A program made the position numbers and the translations under genes. A model generated the notes under the pieces. It had not been told where the DNA came from and ran no database searches. It saw nothing but the letters and a program-made list of their open reading frames with translations. A stretch of DNA of 64,000 nt from Andrena cerasifolii (taxonomy: Eukaryota > Arthropoda > Insecta > Hymenoptera > Andrenidae), in NCBI RefSeq assembly GCF_050908995.1, contig NC_135119.1:930001-994000 (forward strand), given 5' to 3'. How positions within the stretch are numbered: position 1 is the stretch's first letter; every line of letters begins with the position of its first letter. Positions 1 through 13,860 of this stretch are shown here, piece by piece.

Positions 1-13
1 ATTTGAATTTATT

Positions 14-382
14 TCCAAAACTAAGGGTCTAGGAGAAAATCTGACTATTCCACGCGATTTAGCAGACATTTTTCCATCGGAAAGCATCAACAGAAGTGGT
101 AAGTCACGTTTTGTTTTCAACACAGAAGCGAAATAGTTTGGCAAAACGCGCGGCGCCGACAGTGGTAGTCACGCCCTTTAAGTGATTGTGTTACGCTGAG
201 CGGCAGTGGATCGCGCGCCGCCGTTGACTACCACTGTCGGCGCCGCGCGTTTTGCCAAACTATTTCGCGTCTGTGTTGAAAACAAAACGTGACTTACCAC
301 TTCTGTTAATGCTTTCCGAAGGAAAAATGTCTGCTGCGTCACGTGGAATGGTCAGATTTTCTCCTAGACCCTTAGTTTTGAA
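14..382. repeat. Palindromic foldback element
   Basis: Arms of about 150 bp (about 21-170 and 226-375) are near-perfect reverse complements. They start CTAAGGGTCTAGGAG and end CTCCTAGACCCTTAG, with a roughly 55-bp GC-rich loop. The flanking CAAAA/TTTTG also pairs. No transposase is present and the family is not identified. Confidence 0.85.
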
Positions 383-1565
383 AATATATAGAAAAACATC
401 TGCAAAAATTGGTGCGTTTCGGGTGTCCTTTTCCCTTTGATCGATGTTTAATCATATTTAAATGTTTATAATGCACTAATAACTTATATCACGAGCAACC
501 GAATAAGTATTACCGTTTTGACACTAAATATGTTCAAAGTTGAAAATGTGCAATTTTTTTCAAAATCGGATTTCTCAAAAATTGAGGGTGATGGCGACAA
601 ACGGTTTGCGGATTCGTTTTCAGGGCACGAAAACCTGTAAGAAATGGCTATTGAATGTTAAAAGTCCAGATGGCTGTCGAACTGTGTTATTAAAATTCGT
701 GGAATCTATTTTGAAATATAGGTGTTTCAGAATTGTTATATTTCAAATTGCTAATGGTCCTTGAGGGCGAGAAATCTATAAAGGAAGATTAACCAAATAA
801 AATCGTTTTAAATACCTTCTTAGGTGATGTGAAATGCAAGAAAGTTTACTTCTTCAATTTCGTTAGCATAGTTTTTTTCAGAAACTGCTTCCAGTTTCTA
901 AGTATATATATAAAAAGTTAGGTTACTTGAAAATTAATAGGAACTAATACATTTTAATACGCTCTCTGTTGAATGACAGGCAACATTGCTTACCTTACCT
1001 AAAGAAAAAGTTAAAGGCTTCTAGAAGGGGGTTTATAGGCAGAGATGGATCAAAGTTTCCAAGTCTCGAAGAACTGTCGAGGCTTCGTGTAAGTTAAGTT
1101 TTGAGGAAGTGCGCGACTTAATCGCTAAACGCCCTGACTGGTTCATTATGGGGAACCTTTAAGCATGCTGTAGGCGCGATCCATCGAATTTGCATCAATA
1201 TAAAGGGAAGCATAGATAAAGGTCTCAAGATCTTCTAACTCAAACATCATATGCAAAACAGATTTTTTTCTTAATATTCGCTCGATTTCAATTCGTCCAA
1301 CTGAATTTTTCTTACAACATTCTACACTTAAATTTGCGAACATCTATATAATAACTTTTGAATTGTTTGATAGTACACAATCGTTCCTTCTTCGAGTAAG
1401 TACTCTTCTATTTGGGTACATATATATTATAATCTATTTATTTTGTTTTTTTGTACATTGACTTACTTACTTTATTGTGCTCTTACATAGGTATGTATTA
1501 ATATAATAAAAATATCACATTGCATTAGAATGCATAATATAAATGTATTGGGTACCTATATAAAA
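383..1565. other. AT-rich DNA, no supported feature
   Basis: Only short open frames without homology that I recognise; no clear repeat ends. Confidence 0.6.
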
Positions 1566-1915
1566 AAATATATATAAAAAATGTTAAATTTAAACGATTT
1601 TATTTAACTTGATCGAAAATGTACTGAAAACTAAAACGTAAGTATTTTCTTGTACTACAATTACGATGGTGATATGTCTTTTTAAATAAAAACGTGGGAC
1701 AGGATATTTCATTGCTTTTCATCGATCGTTTCGACGTTTGATTCTGTATTAAATTGATTCGTATCCTGTTATGAAATATCCCGAACTGCGATTTTATTTA
1801 AAGTGACACATCACCATCGTAATTTTAGTACAAGAAAAAACTTATTTTTTAGTTTTTAGTGCATTTTCAATCAAATAAATAAAATTGTTTAACTCAATTT
1901 TTTTCATATATCTTT
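1566..1915. repeat. Foldback MITE
   Basis: Arms at about 1566-1710 and 1768-1915 pair over about 145 bp (for example GTACTACAATTACGATGGTG against CACCATCGTAATTTTAGTAC). The loop is about 57 bp and there is no coding capacity. Confidence 0.8.
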
Positions 1916-2810
1916 TTATTATTTACTTTTTAGTTTTTCACTTTCGCAACTATAAAAACTTGAAGAGTTGAAGTGTTTGTACGTGCCGGATGTTTTCTCG
2001 ATAAATTATATATTTCCGGAATTCCCGATGATACTATTAGAGGCTGATTTTAACTCGTTTGAATTTGTGGTTATGTGTTTTTAGTTTTTATTGTAGGGGA
2101 TACAATTTTTTCACACCCTGGAGGGTGAGTTTGTTTTTAAAAAAATTATATTGTCATCATAATTACGTACACCTGCAAAGTTCCAAGTGATTGGATTCGT
2201 GAAAGTGGGTTTAAATTAAGCTACAAGATTTGAACCAAACAAGCGGACAGAGGAGTGAAACTAATATAAAATCGTTTAAAAATATCACTAATACCTTCAG
2301 GTTTAATGTTTTTACAAATACGAGACATTTAAAGCTATTGCAATCTTTAATTAAAATAATTCGTAAGCTTTAGTATTTCGTACAAAATTCATTGCAATTC
2401 AAGAAAAATTGTGTTTGATGCCTTTCCATGCGAAATTAATGAAGCTCTTTGTATATATGTTCTGTGCACTCCAAGCAATTTCAGAGTTAACGTATAAACT
2501 GATATGAAACACAAAATGCGGATCTGTGTTTAAAAATAAAGGGAAATCATCGTATAGCACTTTATTGGTAAAGTATGTTTCAGTAAACTCTGCAGGGGGT
2601 AGAACAGATTTTAATCAACACAGTTTGTCATAAATTCAATTACATTTTTCAGTATCCACAGCTTTAATATCAATTGATCACGGTAAAGCAATACGTGGAG
2701 TATACAAATTCCAGCAGTTATTATTTAGATGCCAACGACTTGTCGCCTGTAAATTAAAAACACCAGAAGTCCTCTACACATATCGATTTCGAAATTCATT
2801 AACTAATATA

Positions 2811-2840
2811 CAGCACCGGTCAAAAGTTTGGGGATACTTG
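2811..2840 (+). mobile_element. Isolated Tc1-like terminal repeat
   Basis: After a TA dinucleotide stands CAGCACCGGTCAAAAGTTTG, which matches the usual Tc1-family end (CAGT..CGGTCAAAAGTTTGGGG type). No partner end is visible nearby, so this is a truncated relic. Confidence 0.5.
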
Positions 2841-2889
2841 AAATTAACTATAGGATTGTACAATTTATCTAAATTTTTAAGAAACATGA

Positions 2890-4093
2890 CCCTAGTAACA
2901 CAAAATATTGGTTAAATATTTTTTCCAAATTTTAAAAAAATATTTTTTTGGCCACACTTTTTAATATGACAAAAATGTTGATGCCAAATATTATATACAC
3001 ATACTGAAAATGTGAAATAAATGTTTTGAAAACATGAAGTAAATATTTGTGGAATATAAAAGAAATATTCAGAAAATATAAAGCCAATATTCTGGAAATG
3101 TGAAAAATATATTCAGAGTTCCAAAATAAATATTCAGGAAATGTAAAATATATATTTGAAAAATGTAAAGTAGAAAATGTGAAATAAATGTTTACTTTAT
3201 AGTTGAAAAAAAAATTTCATAATATATAATGAATATTCGGAAAAAAATATTTTGTTTCAACTGTCACACGTCCAGAATTGCCGGAAATGCCCGGAATGTT
3301 CTGAACGAGAAGGGAGTTTTTTCTTGCCCTGTCGGCTTCAACATAACCGTAAACACTAAGGCCGGCCGGTTACGCCGCAATGGAGTAACTCTGCGGCGCG
3401 GGTGGATTGGCATTGAAGGATCGAGGAGGAAAAGAGAAAGAGGTGCGTTTCGTCTTAGAAACGTTAGCCAGACTCATACAGTAAGGCTATAGCTGACGGC
3501 CCCTGCCCTAGAAACACGGGGACACAAGAGGTCATAATTTGGAACTCGTGTATATATGAATGAGAGTGGGAATTAGGATTTGCGAGAAGATTAGACCTCT
3601 AGTGGCGCTCGCCGACACTAAGTCGCGAAACCGTGGTGGGGCCGAGACGTCACACTACCATTAAATAAATATATACTTTAAATTTAAAAAAAATTGTTTT
3701 TATAATATAAAATGAATATTTCCCGAACATTCGCGAAAAAATATATTGTTTCTACCATTAAATAAATATTTACTTTATATTTGAAAAAAATATTTTTCAT
3801 AATATAAAATGAATATTTTCCAAACATTTGGAAAAAATATATTGTTTCTACCATTAAATAAATATTTACTTAATATTTGAAAAAAAATTTCATAATATAA
3901 AATGAATATTTCCCGAACATTCGGAAAAAATATATTGTTTCTAATATTAAATAAATATTTTTTTATATTTGGACAAAAATATTTTTTTCATAATATAAAA
4001 TGAATATAGTTTGTACATTTAAATATCAATAAGAGATTGAACCTCTTTTTAATATTGGATGTATGTGTATTCAATATTTTGTGCTATTGGGGG
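2890..4093. repeat. AT-rich element with internal 95-bp tandem units
   Basis: The left end CCCTAGTAACACAAAATATT and the right end AATATTTTGTGCTATTGGGG are inverted relatives. Inside, units of 93-97 bp start at 3655, 3752, 3848 and 3941 and share TTAAATAAATATTTACTT. More degenerate units lie left of 3262. The same terminal sequence recurs inverted at 30201-30375, so it belongs to a dispersed family. Confidence 0.6.
3262..3654 (+). mobile_element. Probable solo LTR inserted in the tandem units
   Basis: A GC-richer 393-bp block begins TGTCACACG and ends GACGTCACA. It interrupts the AT-rich repeat exactly where the unit reads GTTTCTACCATT. The flanks CAAC (3258-3261) and CTAC (3655-3658) look like a 4-bp TSD with one mismatch. 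The 87-codon ORF inside is not considered a gene. Confidence 0.5.
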
Positions 4094-5646
4094 ATATACA
4101 TAATATTAAAATAGTTAGAGCTTCTATATAATTATATTATATTACAATTAATAAATTCCATTTACTAACATTATTTTATAATTTTTTTTCCACATATACA
4201 CACATACATATATTATTACGTATATAGGTACATCGAATTTTGCTCGAATTAATGCTTTGCACACTTTCGGCATTCTCTTCAGACATGATTATAATAAATC
4301 TGGAGAAATAATGAAATAACAATATAAAATAATAATTAACCAAATATTGACAAAAAGAGATTGTCAATAGAGTTGGTAGACCCGCCACTTTAAACTGTGT
4401 GTAAGATCATAATGTTGCGGTCATCCATTGCCGAGATACAGCAATTATAGAAAACATGGAATTTGTGCAATTTTGAAGCATATTTTCGACAGGACATGGT
4501 GCACCGAAATGTTCACCAAATCGAAAAAGCAAAAGATGCCTTAAAGAGGAAATACTGACATTTCTTCTGCTTTTTTGTTGAACGTAGGTACTATGATGAT
4601 TCCCGCGATTTCTAGAAGCAAATACCAACGAACACTAATTTTACACAGGATAGTAGTCGCTTTCGACTGGTATAAGTTGTACCTAACCCTTCTAAAATAT
4701 TTCATTCGCTCCATGTACCAATACAAAGTTCGAACAATTTTTTTTAAATTTTCAAAATGCACTTCGTATCGCTGTAACTTTGTCGAGAAGTAAAACAGTT
4801 AAAATCGTAAAAAAAAACAGCTGAAACTAGAGATTCCACACATTCGAAAGATATTTTAACGACATCTTTGCCGGAGTTAGGTATGACCATTTGAACTTGC
4901 CCTCATTTTCCGGGTAAGTAGAAGTGATCCCTTAATTTTTGTTGAGGTATTTTGTATTCACTGATAAATTCAGTCAATTTATAGTCAGGTTTACACATGC
5001 CCTGCGAACTTTGAAAGCCGTAAAATTTGAATCCACAATTCCGATTTATTTTCACACGAGGAACCACTCCACGTCCAGGTGTACCACCCGTTCTCACCCG
5101 CCTTATACCCAAAATCGTCACAAACTCATAGACTATCTTAAATATCCTTTCGTTTCTCTTAACTACTCCCTGCACTTTTCAGGAAGCTTATCTCGTTTTT
5201 TCCTCCTCTATGCCATAAAGAAAATATGCTCTGTCAAATCTCGAAGAGATTCAAATTCAGTTGTTGGTGCGTGTTACGCGACGTGGAGGAGCGAAAATGT
5301 CCATTAAGGAGCGGCACAGAAGTAAAGATTACATTCGTAATGTTTCGGGGGGGGGAGGGGGGGGGGGGGCAGACAGGACAGCCGCTTATCTTGGCAATAA
5401 AAAGTATCGAGCAAGATTGGCATGTTGCCTGCTGTAGACGACGCCGACGCAATCTTTCTGACTCTTTAGGCATATTCGGATGTGCACCAGCTTCCAGATA
5501 GCGCCGTGAATTATGCTCATCCGCGAGGAACGTTACGGCATCTCCCTTTTTGATGGAAAAATAACACAGGCGTATAATTCTTGTGGGATCGTCTACACGT
5601 GGAATTTGGACACTGACTGACAGTGAGACTCGCAAGGTTTGGAGAA
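4094..5646. other. No supported gene; G-tract at 5347-5369
   Basis: AT-rich to 5170, then more mixed sequence. A nearly pure G run (23 bases with one A) lies at 5347-5369. ORFs here on both strands overlap one another and resemble nothing I know. Confidence 0.5.
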
Positions 5647-5650
5647 ACGT

Positions 5651-6058
5651 TGTTACGAGGTAGAGAAGGCACTCGTGCTTTCTCAGTAACGTTTAGAGTT
5701 TATTGAGATAGACTTTTGTTACAAGATGAAAACCGTGCTTAAGGGTAACGCAATGACGATGTGTTCGAGTCTGTGGTCCTTACTGGAGTCTCCGGCGTCG
5801 GTGGAACTCCAGGGGTTTTATACCCCTTGAGGGCACGACGCTTTCCTGTTTTTTTTTGGCGGGAAAATCAGGCGGGAAGATCCTCTTGGGAGATCTAGTG
5901 CTAAGATCTATTGCGAAGGGTAGGAGAGAAGATCTAGCGCTAGGATCTATCGGGAAAGGTGTAACGGGTGGACCTAACGAGAAGTTATGAGTTGGTCCTT
6001 TGTCACAGGTTGGGGACGATCGTTGTCTATTAGCCCCAACCTGGCGCATAGCGTAACA
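5651..6058 (-). mobile_element. Solo LTR, Gypsy-type (4-bp TSD)
   Basis: The 408-bp block has inverted ends TGTTACG and CGTAACA and a perfect 4-bp TSD ACGT at 5647-5650 and 6059-6062. On the minus strand it reads a TATA-like GGTATAAAACCCC (5813-5827) and then an AATAAA, as expected for promoter and poly(A) signals of an LTR. No internal retrotransposon sequence is attached. Confidence 0.85.
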
Positions 6059-6062
6059 ACGT

Positions 6063-7289
6063 TCCTTCAAGCAAGTACAGCCAGTCTGTGCGATCGCTTC
6101 TATTGTGGCAGTTTTGTCCAGTTTGCCCAGCACTATCAGCACATACCGACACTAATAAAAATTAATTCTTTGTTGTCTATTAAAGGTACACGAGGGTACC
6201 AATGGATCGGCGAGGTTTTGCGATGAAAATGCGTCCAAATATGATGTTATTCGGGATGCTTGTAATTGCACATTATTCAAATCGCTTCTAAGTTCCTTGG
6301 ATTAATTATACAGGGTGTTTCACATAACTTTTATGGAACGCGTCACGCTTTCTGTAGGCGGTTCCCCTTACCTCCGCGTGCCCCTCAGGCGCCAAAAGCC
6401 GGATCCAGACCTGAATGAGTATACGTTGAGTAAGGCTGAACGCGCACGAATATTCTGATGTGGACGGGGGAAACGTAGTCAGGGCCGCATGCGTCTACGT
6501 CAGATAGGGTGAACGTGAACGCATATGCTAGTGTGGACGTGTCATTTGTGGTGATTCGACGCATGCGGCTCGACTCTCGAATGCCGACGAAGGCACATGG
6601 CCTGAGCTGACTGCTGTCGGTTTTTTTCCACACATCAAAGGAAGTTTGGAGTGCATTGTGCAACCTTCCGATTTGCATAACGCATATGTATATGAATTTT
6701 AAATGATTATAAATCAATTTTACTTACCTATCCCATTAATAACATATAGCTAACATAAGAGTTAAATACTATAATATTACATTAAAGTTATTAATATTAA
6801 ATTTAATTACAACATTATAGCAGTTTTCACGAATGAAGGTTGCTTAAAGCAATATTTAAACATTTGTGGTCTTTTTTTGTACATGCTGTATAGTTTGATT
6901 ATACATTGGAAGAATTATACTAATAGAAAACGATAGATACATTGAAAATTACGGTTTGTAATTGACACAATAATGATATTCTTCATAGAAATGATTAAAA
7001 CAAAAATTTTTCCCAAACTTTTTCCGTTCGTACCTGGCCTTGATTTGCCCCAAGTCTCGAGGTCATTCGTCGAGGCTCTTTTTACCTGGACAGCCAGTAC
7101 CTTCCCATGGTGAAACACGCTTAACCTCAACCATGGAAAATACGCGTCTGGCGTCCAGATTTTCCTTTCGTTAATAGAGCTGGTAGAAGATAGATGTCTC
7201 AAGTAGCCATGCAACTGACCGCTACAGCCGCATGCGGCTGAAAGAGTAGCAGGAAAACTGAGGATGTATAAGTAGCAATTGATACCACA
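6063..7289. other. No supported gene; ACAGGGTG end at 6310
   Basis: TACAGGGTGTTTCACATAAC at 6309-6328 is one of several occurrences of an ACAGGGTG end in the window. The remainder shows no gene or delimited repeat. Confidence 0.4.
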
Positions 7290-7291
7290 TA

Positions 7292-9308
7292 CAGTCTTCC
7301 CCGGATTATCGACAAAGATTCGGGACCGGGGAATTCTCGATAAACCGGGGCAGGGTCAGCGTTTTATGCTGCAACCCGTGCTCACGCGAACTTGTAAAAT
7401 GGCAACAGCGCCTCACGGACGCATTCCACTGCAACCATGCACCGGCCCAGCGGAGAGCTGCCAGCGACCGCTGGACAGCAGTGATGCCCGAGCTCCGAAA
7501 ATTTTAGGATGGTCTCTTTCAAATTAACGTCGCAAAGAGCTATTGGGAATTTCCCGGCCCAGGTAATCGAGCCGCGCGTTCCGCTTTTATGACCGATTTA
7601 CCACTCGCACCCTAGATTACTGTAATGAGGTTTGAAAATAATGTCGACTAATCTCGTATTCGTCTCAATTTAAAATTTTTTAGCTACGACAGGGTTGACC
7701 GCGGCGCTATACCCTTGTAGGGAGAGATTTTTCGCCACCTGCGTATAAAAGCCACAATAATGGCGCATCGTTCCAAAAAATAACATTAACGGAAGCCGGT
7801 GTAGACGTGACGTTGAGTAGCTAAAACATTCACACACAAAAATTCTAGAAAAAAATTCAAAGACACGTCCCATTAGTTACCCCTTACGTCTGATCTAGGT
7901 TTGCACTGCATTAAGGATAAAATCATAAAAAAGAAAACCAGATCAACAGATTCTGAGGTCTGCAGAACTAACACATAATTGAATAAAAATTTAATTTCTC
8001 AATTTATGAAAGTAATGATACAGAAACAACTAGCCTATTGTTTATCAACACCACGAATTTTAAAAGCAGCATTAAATACAATATCAAATAAACAGTTTGC
8101 AAAAGCTTTTTATAACAATTATGGTTAAAAAAAATGATAGAAAAAAATTATGTAAATGTAAAATATGTTAAATTATCCATCATTAATAGGGAATAATTTT
8201 TTCTCATTTTTCGGTACAAATTACATTCTGATATCTTTTATAATTCAAAAGTTATACGAAAAATACCCCAGATTTTTCAACCCGGGCAGGTAAATTCTGA
8301 GTAGCTCTTTGCGACGTTAATTTGAAAGAGACCATCTCAAAATTGTCGAAGCTCGGGCATCACTGCTGTCCAGCGGTCGCTGGCAGCTCTCCGAACGCTG
8401 GGACGGTGCATGGTTGTAGTGGAATGGGTCCGTGAGGCGCTGTTGCCACTTTATCTGTTCGCGCGAGCGCGGGTTGCAGGATAAAACGCTGATCCTGTAG
8501 TTAGCAGCTAATAAACTGAACCTTGTCAGGGCCCTCGCCCGAACCGTCTGACGAGACTGACCGACGTAAATCGAGAGTGAGTGAAATAGCGCACCAGCGG
8601 GAGACCCTCGGTCGACGGCGAATTGAGTCATTCAGAATTGGATATGAAAATTTTCATATTACTGATTACACCTTGATGAGAGTATTATCGATGAATTGGT
8701 GAGTTCATGTCGACGAAAATGAATCCAAACACGAAGCAATTCGGTCTATTTTTTATTATGAAAACATGTTGAGAACTCCAGTTCCTCGGTTTAAGGGAAA
8801 AACACGTTTCCGGTGATTAACTCACAACATTTCTCCTGCAATTATCGAAGTAATTTGCCAATCCTGGTAATACCAAATACGTACTAAACGTCCAGGCAAT
8901 TTTCCCTGAAGGCTGCATTTAAGCAATCTTCAGCAGACTTCACTTTACAATTTGGTGAAGTCGTTGATATTCTCCATTTACATTCTCTTCTGCAGTATTA
9001 CATTGTGTGTAATGGCAAGAAGTCACTTTCCAGGGTGTGAATTACAATATTTAGTAAACGTAGTGACGTTCACTAAAAATGGACCGAATTGCTAATATTT
9101 TCATGAACATTTATCAAAAACATGAATAATTTATGTTTCTGTATTGGGTATTTTACCTGGCCCAATCGTTTTATTGCGTCGGCAGTTAACGGGCGGCCTA
9201 CCCGGGATCGCAGGCCCTCGCTCGCAGCGAGGAAGCAAAACTGTGGGAGGGGTAGGGCTTTCCTGATAATCCGGGGAAAAAAGCATTTCAATAATCCGAG
9301 GAAGACTG
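7292..9308. mobile_element. Non-autonomous pogo/Tigger-like element, split by another element
   Basis: The TIR CAGTCTTCCCCGGATTAT at 7292 matches its inverted partner ending 9308 (rc CAGTCTTCCTCGGATTAT), and both sides carry a TA TSD (7290-7291, 9309-9310). CGGATTATC ends of this type are known from pogo/Tigger DNA transposons. A 1147-bp element sits inside near the left end. No transposase remnant was recognised. Confidence 0.75.
7351..8497. mobile_element. TIR element, family CAGGGTCAGCG, copy A
   Basis: Long TIRs of about 200 bp begin CAGGGTCAGCGTTTTATGCT on the left and end in its complement at 8497. The right flank is TA; the left flank is GG, so the TSD is not intact. A second complete copy lies inverted at 43570-44691, and a partial copy at 53297-53390. 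The interior has an ORF on the minus strand (7670-7873) that is conserved in copy B. Confidence 0.8.
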
Positions 9309-9310
9309 TA

Positions 9311-11474
9311 CCTTTGTAGAGATATCTCCGTACTCTCCGCAAGAGGGCATTTCTACCAATTCCGCTCTCTCGCAAGTTCTTCTTCAACTACCGATTATTA
9401 TTAATCTGGTTTGATGGATTTTATGAGTAAGATAAAATTAATTTCAATGAGTATTTATTAATTGATGTGATTGGTGACATAATTATTCTTGTTATAATAA
9501 TTAGCAATATAAATTGTTTTATTTCAACTGTTAAGTTATAATATTTAATGGGATAAATTTTATAAGAGTTATTAAGGTCCCTAAGTTTATATATCTAATT
9601 GACTTTCTTATTAGGTTAAATCAGTAGTTGAACGGGAATAGAGCTACTTTAATTATAACTCTGACGATAATTAAAATGTTGAGGTTGATATATAATAAAG
9701 TAAATGACTCTTATATACCTACAGGGTGTTCGGCTACATGTGGCAGAAAATTTAAGGGATGATTCTAGACTTATAAACAAGAAGAAAATCAAGAATAAAG
9801 AAATTGTGGTTGAGGCGTTGTTTTGTAATTACAAGCGTTTAATGATTTGGTATATATCGCCTGAAAGCGGACAACCAGGCCAGCACCAGTGCACGTGGGT
9901 GAAGTCCTTCGAGGGGTAGAGCAGTGACATCTTTAGCCCCCCAAGTGCTACACGTTTTGCCGTGCTGAATATGAATATCGTATCCTTTTTTGGCAGAAAC
10001 GTATAGTTTTCGAAATATTAACAAAAACATATTGGCACTATTGCATAGGTCAACAACTATGCCACGACCGGTCAACAACTATACTTTTGAGCTATATTTC
10101 TTTATAATAACATAGCATGGAAACTACTGATTTCTTCAAAGTTTCTTTAGTGTTATAATCATCTTCGATGCTTTTCTCTCCGCCTGGTATAACAAAATTT
10201 CATTTATAAAATTAAAGTTACTTATTCCATAGTGTTTACCTAAACTGAAGCTCTTAGGTGGTCAACTACTGTATCGTTTACCCTATGTATACACCAAATC
10301 TTTAAACGCTTATAATTACAAAACGAAGCCTCAATTTTAAAATCGACGTACAACTTTCAAATTTCATTTGTACCTGTACGTAACCAAGTACAATCCACTT
10401 CTGCAAGAAAATACAATATAATAAAATCCAAATAGGAAAAAGTCGGGTCGAAAGGATTGAAGGACATGATTAATCTACGCAATTAATTTCGGTAATTTCT
10501 CTTCTTAGTTGCTCGCGATAAATATCTGCAAAACAGTCGAGTAGGACGCAGAAGCTGATGCAGCATTCTAAGGGCAAATTCCACTTACACCCAAATCGGC
10601 CGCGATTTGGGCATTAGTGGAACGCACCCTACATACAAAGTGGTTGATTTCAATATTTTATTTCTATGGATTTAAACGTTTTTGGATATACGTGATTCTA
10701 TTTATTCAGGATATGCCAGCTACGGACATGAAAGTGTCGATTATATTAAGCATATAAATAGTAATGGTTATACCTTCCAACAACAAATTAAGTCAAGAAA
10801 GAAAATTCACGAAGCATTTATGTACCTAATTTTGTGAATGCAAAGATGTGGAGTTGTTTTTTCTTATCTTTATTATAAGCCTCATTGTTTGTACAGTAGA
10901 TGGCAGCTGCCAGTCCCAGCTTACATTCCATGCTTAGATGCCATCTTGTATTTATATTTTTTGGGGTTATGTTCTTCCTGTTCGAACCTCGTGGTCGAAA
11001 AGGGTGCATTCAGAGACGCACGTGTATTTTTCAGTATTTATATATATCATCACTATTTCTAATAAACAAACAATTAATTTGTGTGTTTTATTTTTTCCTC
11101 CACAAAACATACTGGCAGCACTTCGATATGATATTAAAAAAGCAGACGATAAACGATGGGGAGTAAATGAAGTACGTGTTAAATAATTATTAAAATTTCA
11201 AAGCTACGAAATACACTTTAATTACGTAGAATAAAAAAAATGTTTCGCATAACTGTTGTTAGAAATGAAGAAAACTACTCGAAAATACAAACATTTATGA
11301 AAGTTCCAATTTAAAAAAATTACGAATGTTCCGTTTCCACCTGCCTGAGAGTTTAGTAGCGGTAATCTGGCACTGATGTAAAAGAACATAAACAGTAAGA
11401 AACTAAACAACATTGTAGGTATCGTTATTCTTATAATTAGTAGCCTCAGAGAAAACAGCTTGTATCATCTTAGC
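9311..11474. other. AT-rich region with a degenerate dispersed repeat
   Basis: 9720-9915 (ACAGGGTGTTCGGCTACATG onward) resembles 51728-51915, and an inverted relative of its middle part lies near 10290-10350. Nothing else is supported. Confidence 0.45.
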
Positions 11475-11477
11475 TTA

Positions 11478-12035
11478 CAAGGGAACACCACGGACCTGGA
11501 CTCACCGATTGGAACGCAACTTTGTGGGTTTTTAGAGTGATTCAGAACAAGAACAACGGTTCTTTCATTTGGGCCCTATCGCCCTTTAAGGGGGTGAAAA
11601 TTAACCTCAAAATCAAATTGGCACTTCCACTCTTTCCCGTATAACTTCTAAAGTACAACAGACAGAAAAAAATATTTCAAACAAAAGTTTAACGGTACAA
11701 TAAGCGCTACAAACTTCCGTTAATAAAATTTTGAAAACAGTTTTTTTCGTCAGTTATAAATATTTTTTTAACTCTTTTCAAATTTTTGTTAACGGAAGTT
11801 TGTAGCGCTTATTGTACCATTAAACTTTTGTATGAAACATTTTTTTCTGTCTCTTGTACTTCAGGAGTTATACGGGAAAAAGTGGAAGTGCCAATTTGAC
11901 TTTGAGGTTAATTTTCACCCCCTTAAAGGGCGATAGGGCCTAAATGAAAGACACCGTTGTTCTAGTTTTCAGTCACTGTAAAAATCCACAAAGTTGCGTT
12001 CCAATCGGCGAGTCCGGGTTTGCGGTGTTCCCTTG
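11478..12035. mobile_element. Foldback MITE with TTA TSD, PIF/Harbinger-like
   Basis: The 558-bp element has arms of about 270 bp. Ends CAAGGGAACACC / GGTGTTCCCTTG are flanked by TTA at 11475-11477 and 12036-12038. A 3-bp TWA duplication is the habit of PIF/Harbinger transposons, but no transposase is present to confirm it. Confidence 0.75.
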
Positions 12036-12038
12036 TTA

Positions 12039-13385
12039 GACGCCCTGTATTCTGTTTCAGAATCAAGTTCTTCCGTTCCCTACCTCAACATGTTCAAATT
12101 TAAGTTGTATAACAGCTCGACGGCTGCAACTTGGCTTTTTGTATAAATATATTATCGTACACTTCTTTTTGTGTTAGGTATTCTCCTTCTTACAATTAGT
12201 GGTGTAATACAGTTGTAACAATAATAGTGACCAATATGTCGTATGTTTAAAAGCATACCAAAAACCTGGATGTAGCACTGATTTACATTTGAAAATCAGT
12301 TCAGTCATTACCAACAGACAATTCCACGAAGAGGTAACAGAAGTTCGCATTCGAACACGATTTAGCGTAAATGAGTAGGTACGTTTCCCATATAAAAACT
12401 TCCACGGATGGTGTCGCACTTAGACTTAAACGTCGGCAAGATCCAACTTTGCTCCCTCTTGAATCTTAATTCACACTCTGCTTAACGCGCTGCTTCCTCC
12501 ACACCTACGACCTTTAATCGTCAGCCACGTGGGGAAGAGCGTGTCTCGGGGTTACGGAATTCGCGTCGAATTTGAATACGGATTTACGCCGCTCAATGTT
12601 CAACGGTGGAACGATGGGAAGGGATGTAGCCAACCCTCGAAGAAAGACGGCCAGAAGGAGGAGAAGGTTAGCAGAAACGACAGCGAATGAAGTGAAGGAT
12701 AGACCTGGATGGCGATTAGACAATATGTATTACGGAAACATTGAGGACGCTCAGGTTCAGCGAGTCTTCCTTGGTAGGCCCCTCGTCTGCCTTCGTAGTT
12801 TGGGAGCACCAACAGATGTGCACGGTGTCGTGGGTCGGGTATATAACCCGGCAGCCCTGTATGTACAGGCGAAAACACGAACACATGCGTAACGTTGGGT
12901 ATACGCTGCATCTCATCCTCACGGGGTGTTCCGCGCCTCAATGTCTCTGATCTTGTTAAGGACGCACTGAACCACAAATACGGGCATCCATTCAAATATC
13001 AACGAGAAATCTACCTACTTAAGCCAGCTAGTGCCGTCGTAACGATACGGTGACGATGAATGTCGAGGAAGAAAAGAAGAAGCGGAAGGAGCGCGTTATT
13101 GATGCGTGATGCAAACGGGTGTGTGGACAGTGTGGTGAACGTAATGAAGATACGATGTGGAAAATGTTACGGCTTGCACGTTGCAAAGTGCAGTCTTAAA
13201 GAGGATCTACTATGTACCAAACCGTTAACAGTATTCAAATTTAAAATACCTACCAAAAGTTGCGCAGAATTTTATGAGTTGTTTCTCCCTTTGTGTTTTT
13301 TTTAGGATCAAATAGGTAGGTTTATAAGTAGTTTTAGGGAGCTTCAAATTATTGTGTAGCCTGGTAAAAGTTTGTTAGAAGGAGT
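12039..13385. other. GC-richer block 12480-13170 without a recognised gene
   Basis: The block stands out from the AT-rich surroundings and has overlapping ORFs on both strands up to 131 codons. None shows a domain I recognise or clear splice structure. Confidence 0.4.
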
Positions 13386-13860
13386 TAGGGTAACTCGGGG
13401 TAATGTGCTACCGCAGGTAATATGCCACTTCTCAATAATTTTTTAAATAATGCACAGATGCCTTTACCATTTGCACTAAGTCTGTTCAATTTAGTGTAAC
13501 TGCTAAGACGACAATAAATTTTGGCTTTTGCCTTCTTTTATTTTGAGTAAATCCTGGTAAGTTATAAAAGTGGTAAGTTATAAATCTAATTTCAGACTGT
13601 AACTAGAATGCAGATTATACATTTGTGTGAACAGTTATACAAAAAATCAATAGATTATGAGAAAGTAGACTAACAAACGAATTTTACAACCTCTCGCACA
13701 TCCGTTAACACTATGTACTTTGCGGAGAGATTTTCAATCCTTCCTTTTATGACGGCGTGAAGTAATATGCCACATCTCTGTCGGTATAATATGCCACAAA
13801 CTAATATTTTTATAACTCTTTCTATTTAATGCCATCGAGTTATTTTTTCGTATTAGAACC

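Noticed and set aside
4407..4793. Three overlapping ORFs of 72-73 codons
   Set aside because: They overlap on both strands with no recognised motif.
5234..6142. ORFs of 133 and 120 codons on the minus strand
   Set aside because: One lies in a solo LTR and the other crosses a G-tract; no retroelement or host domain is visible.
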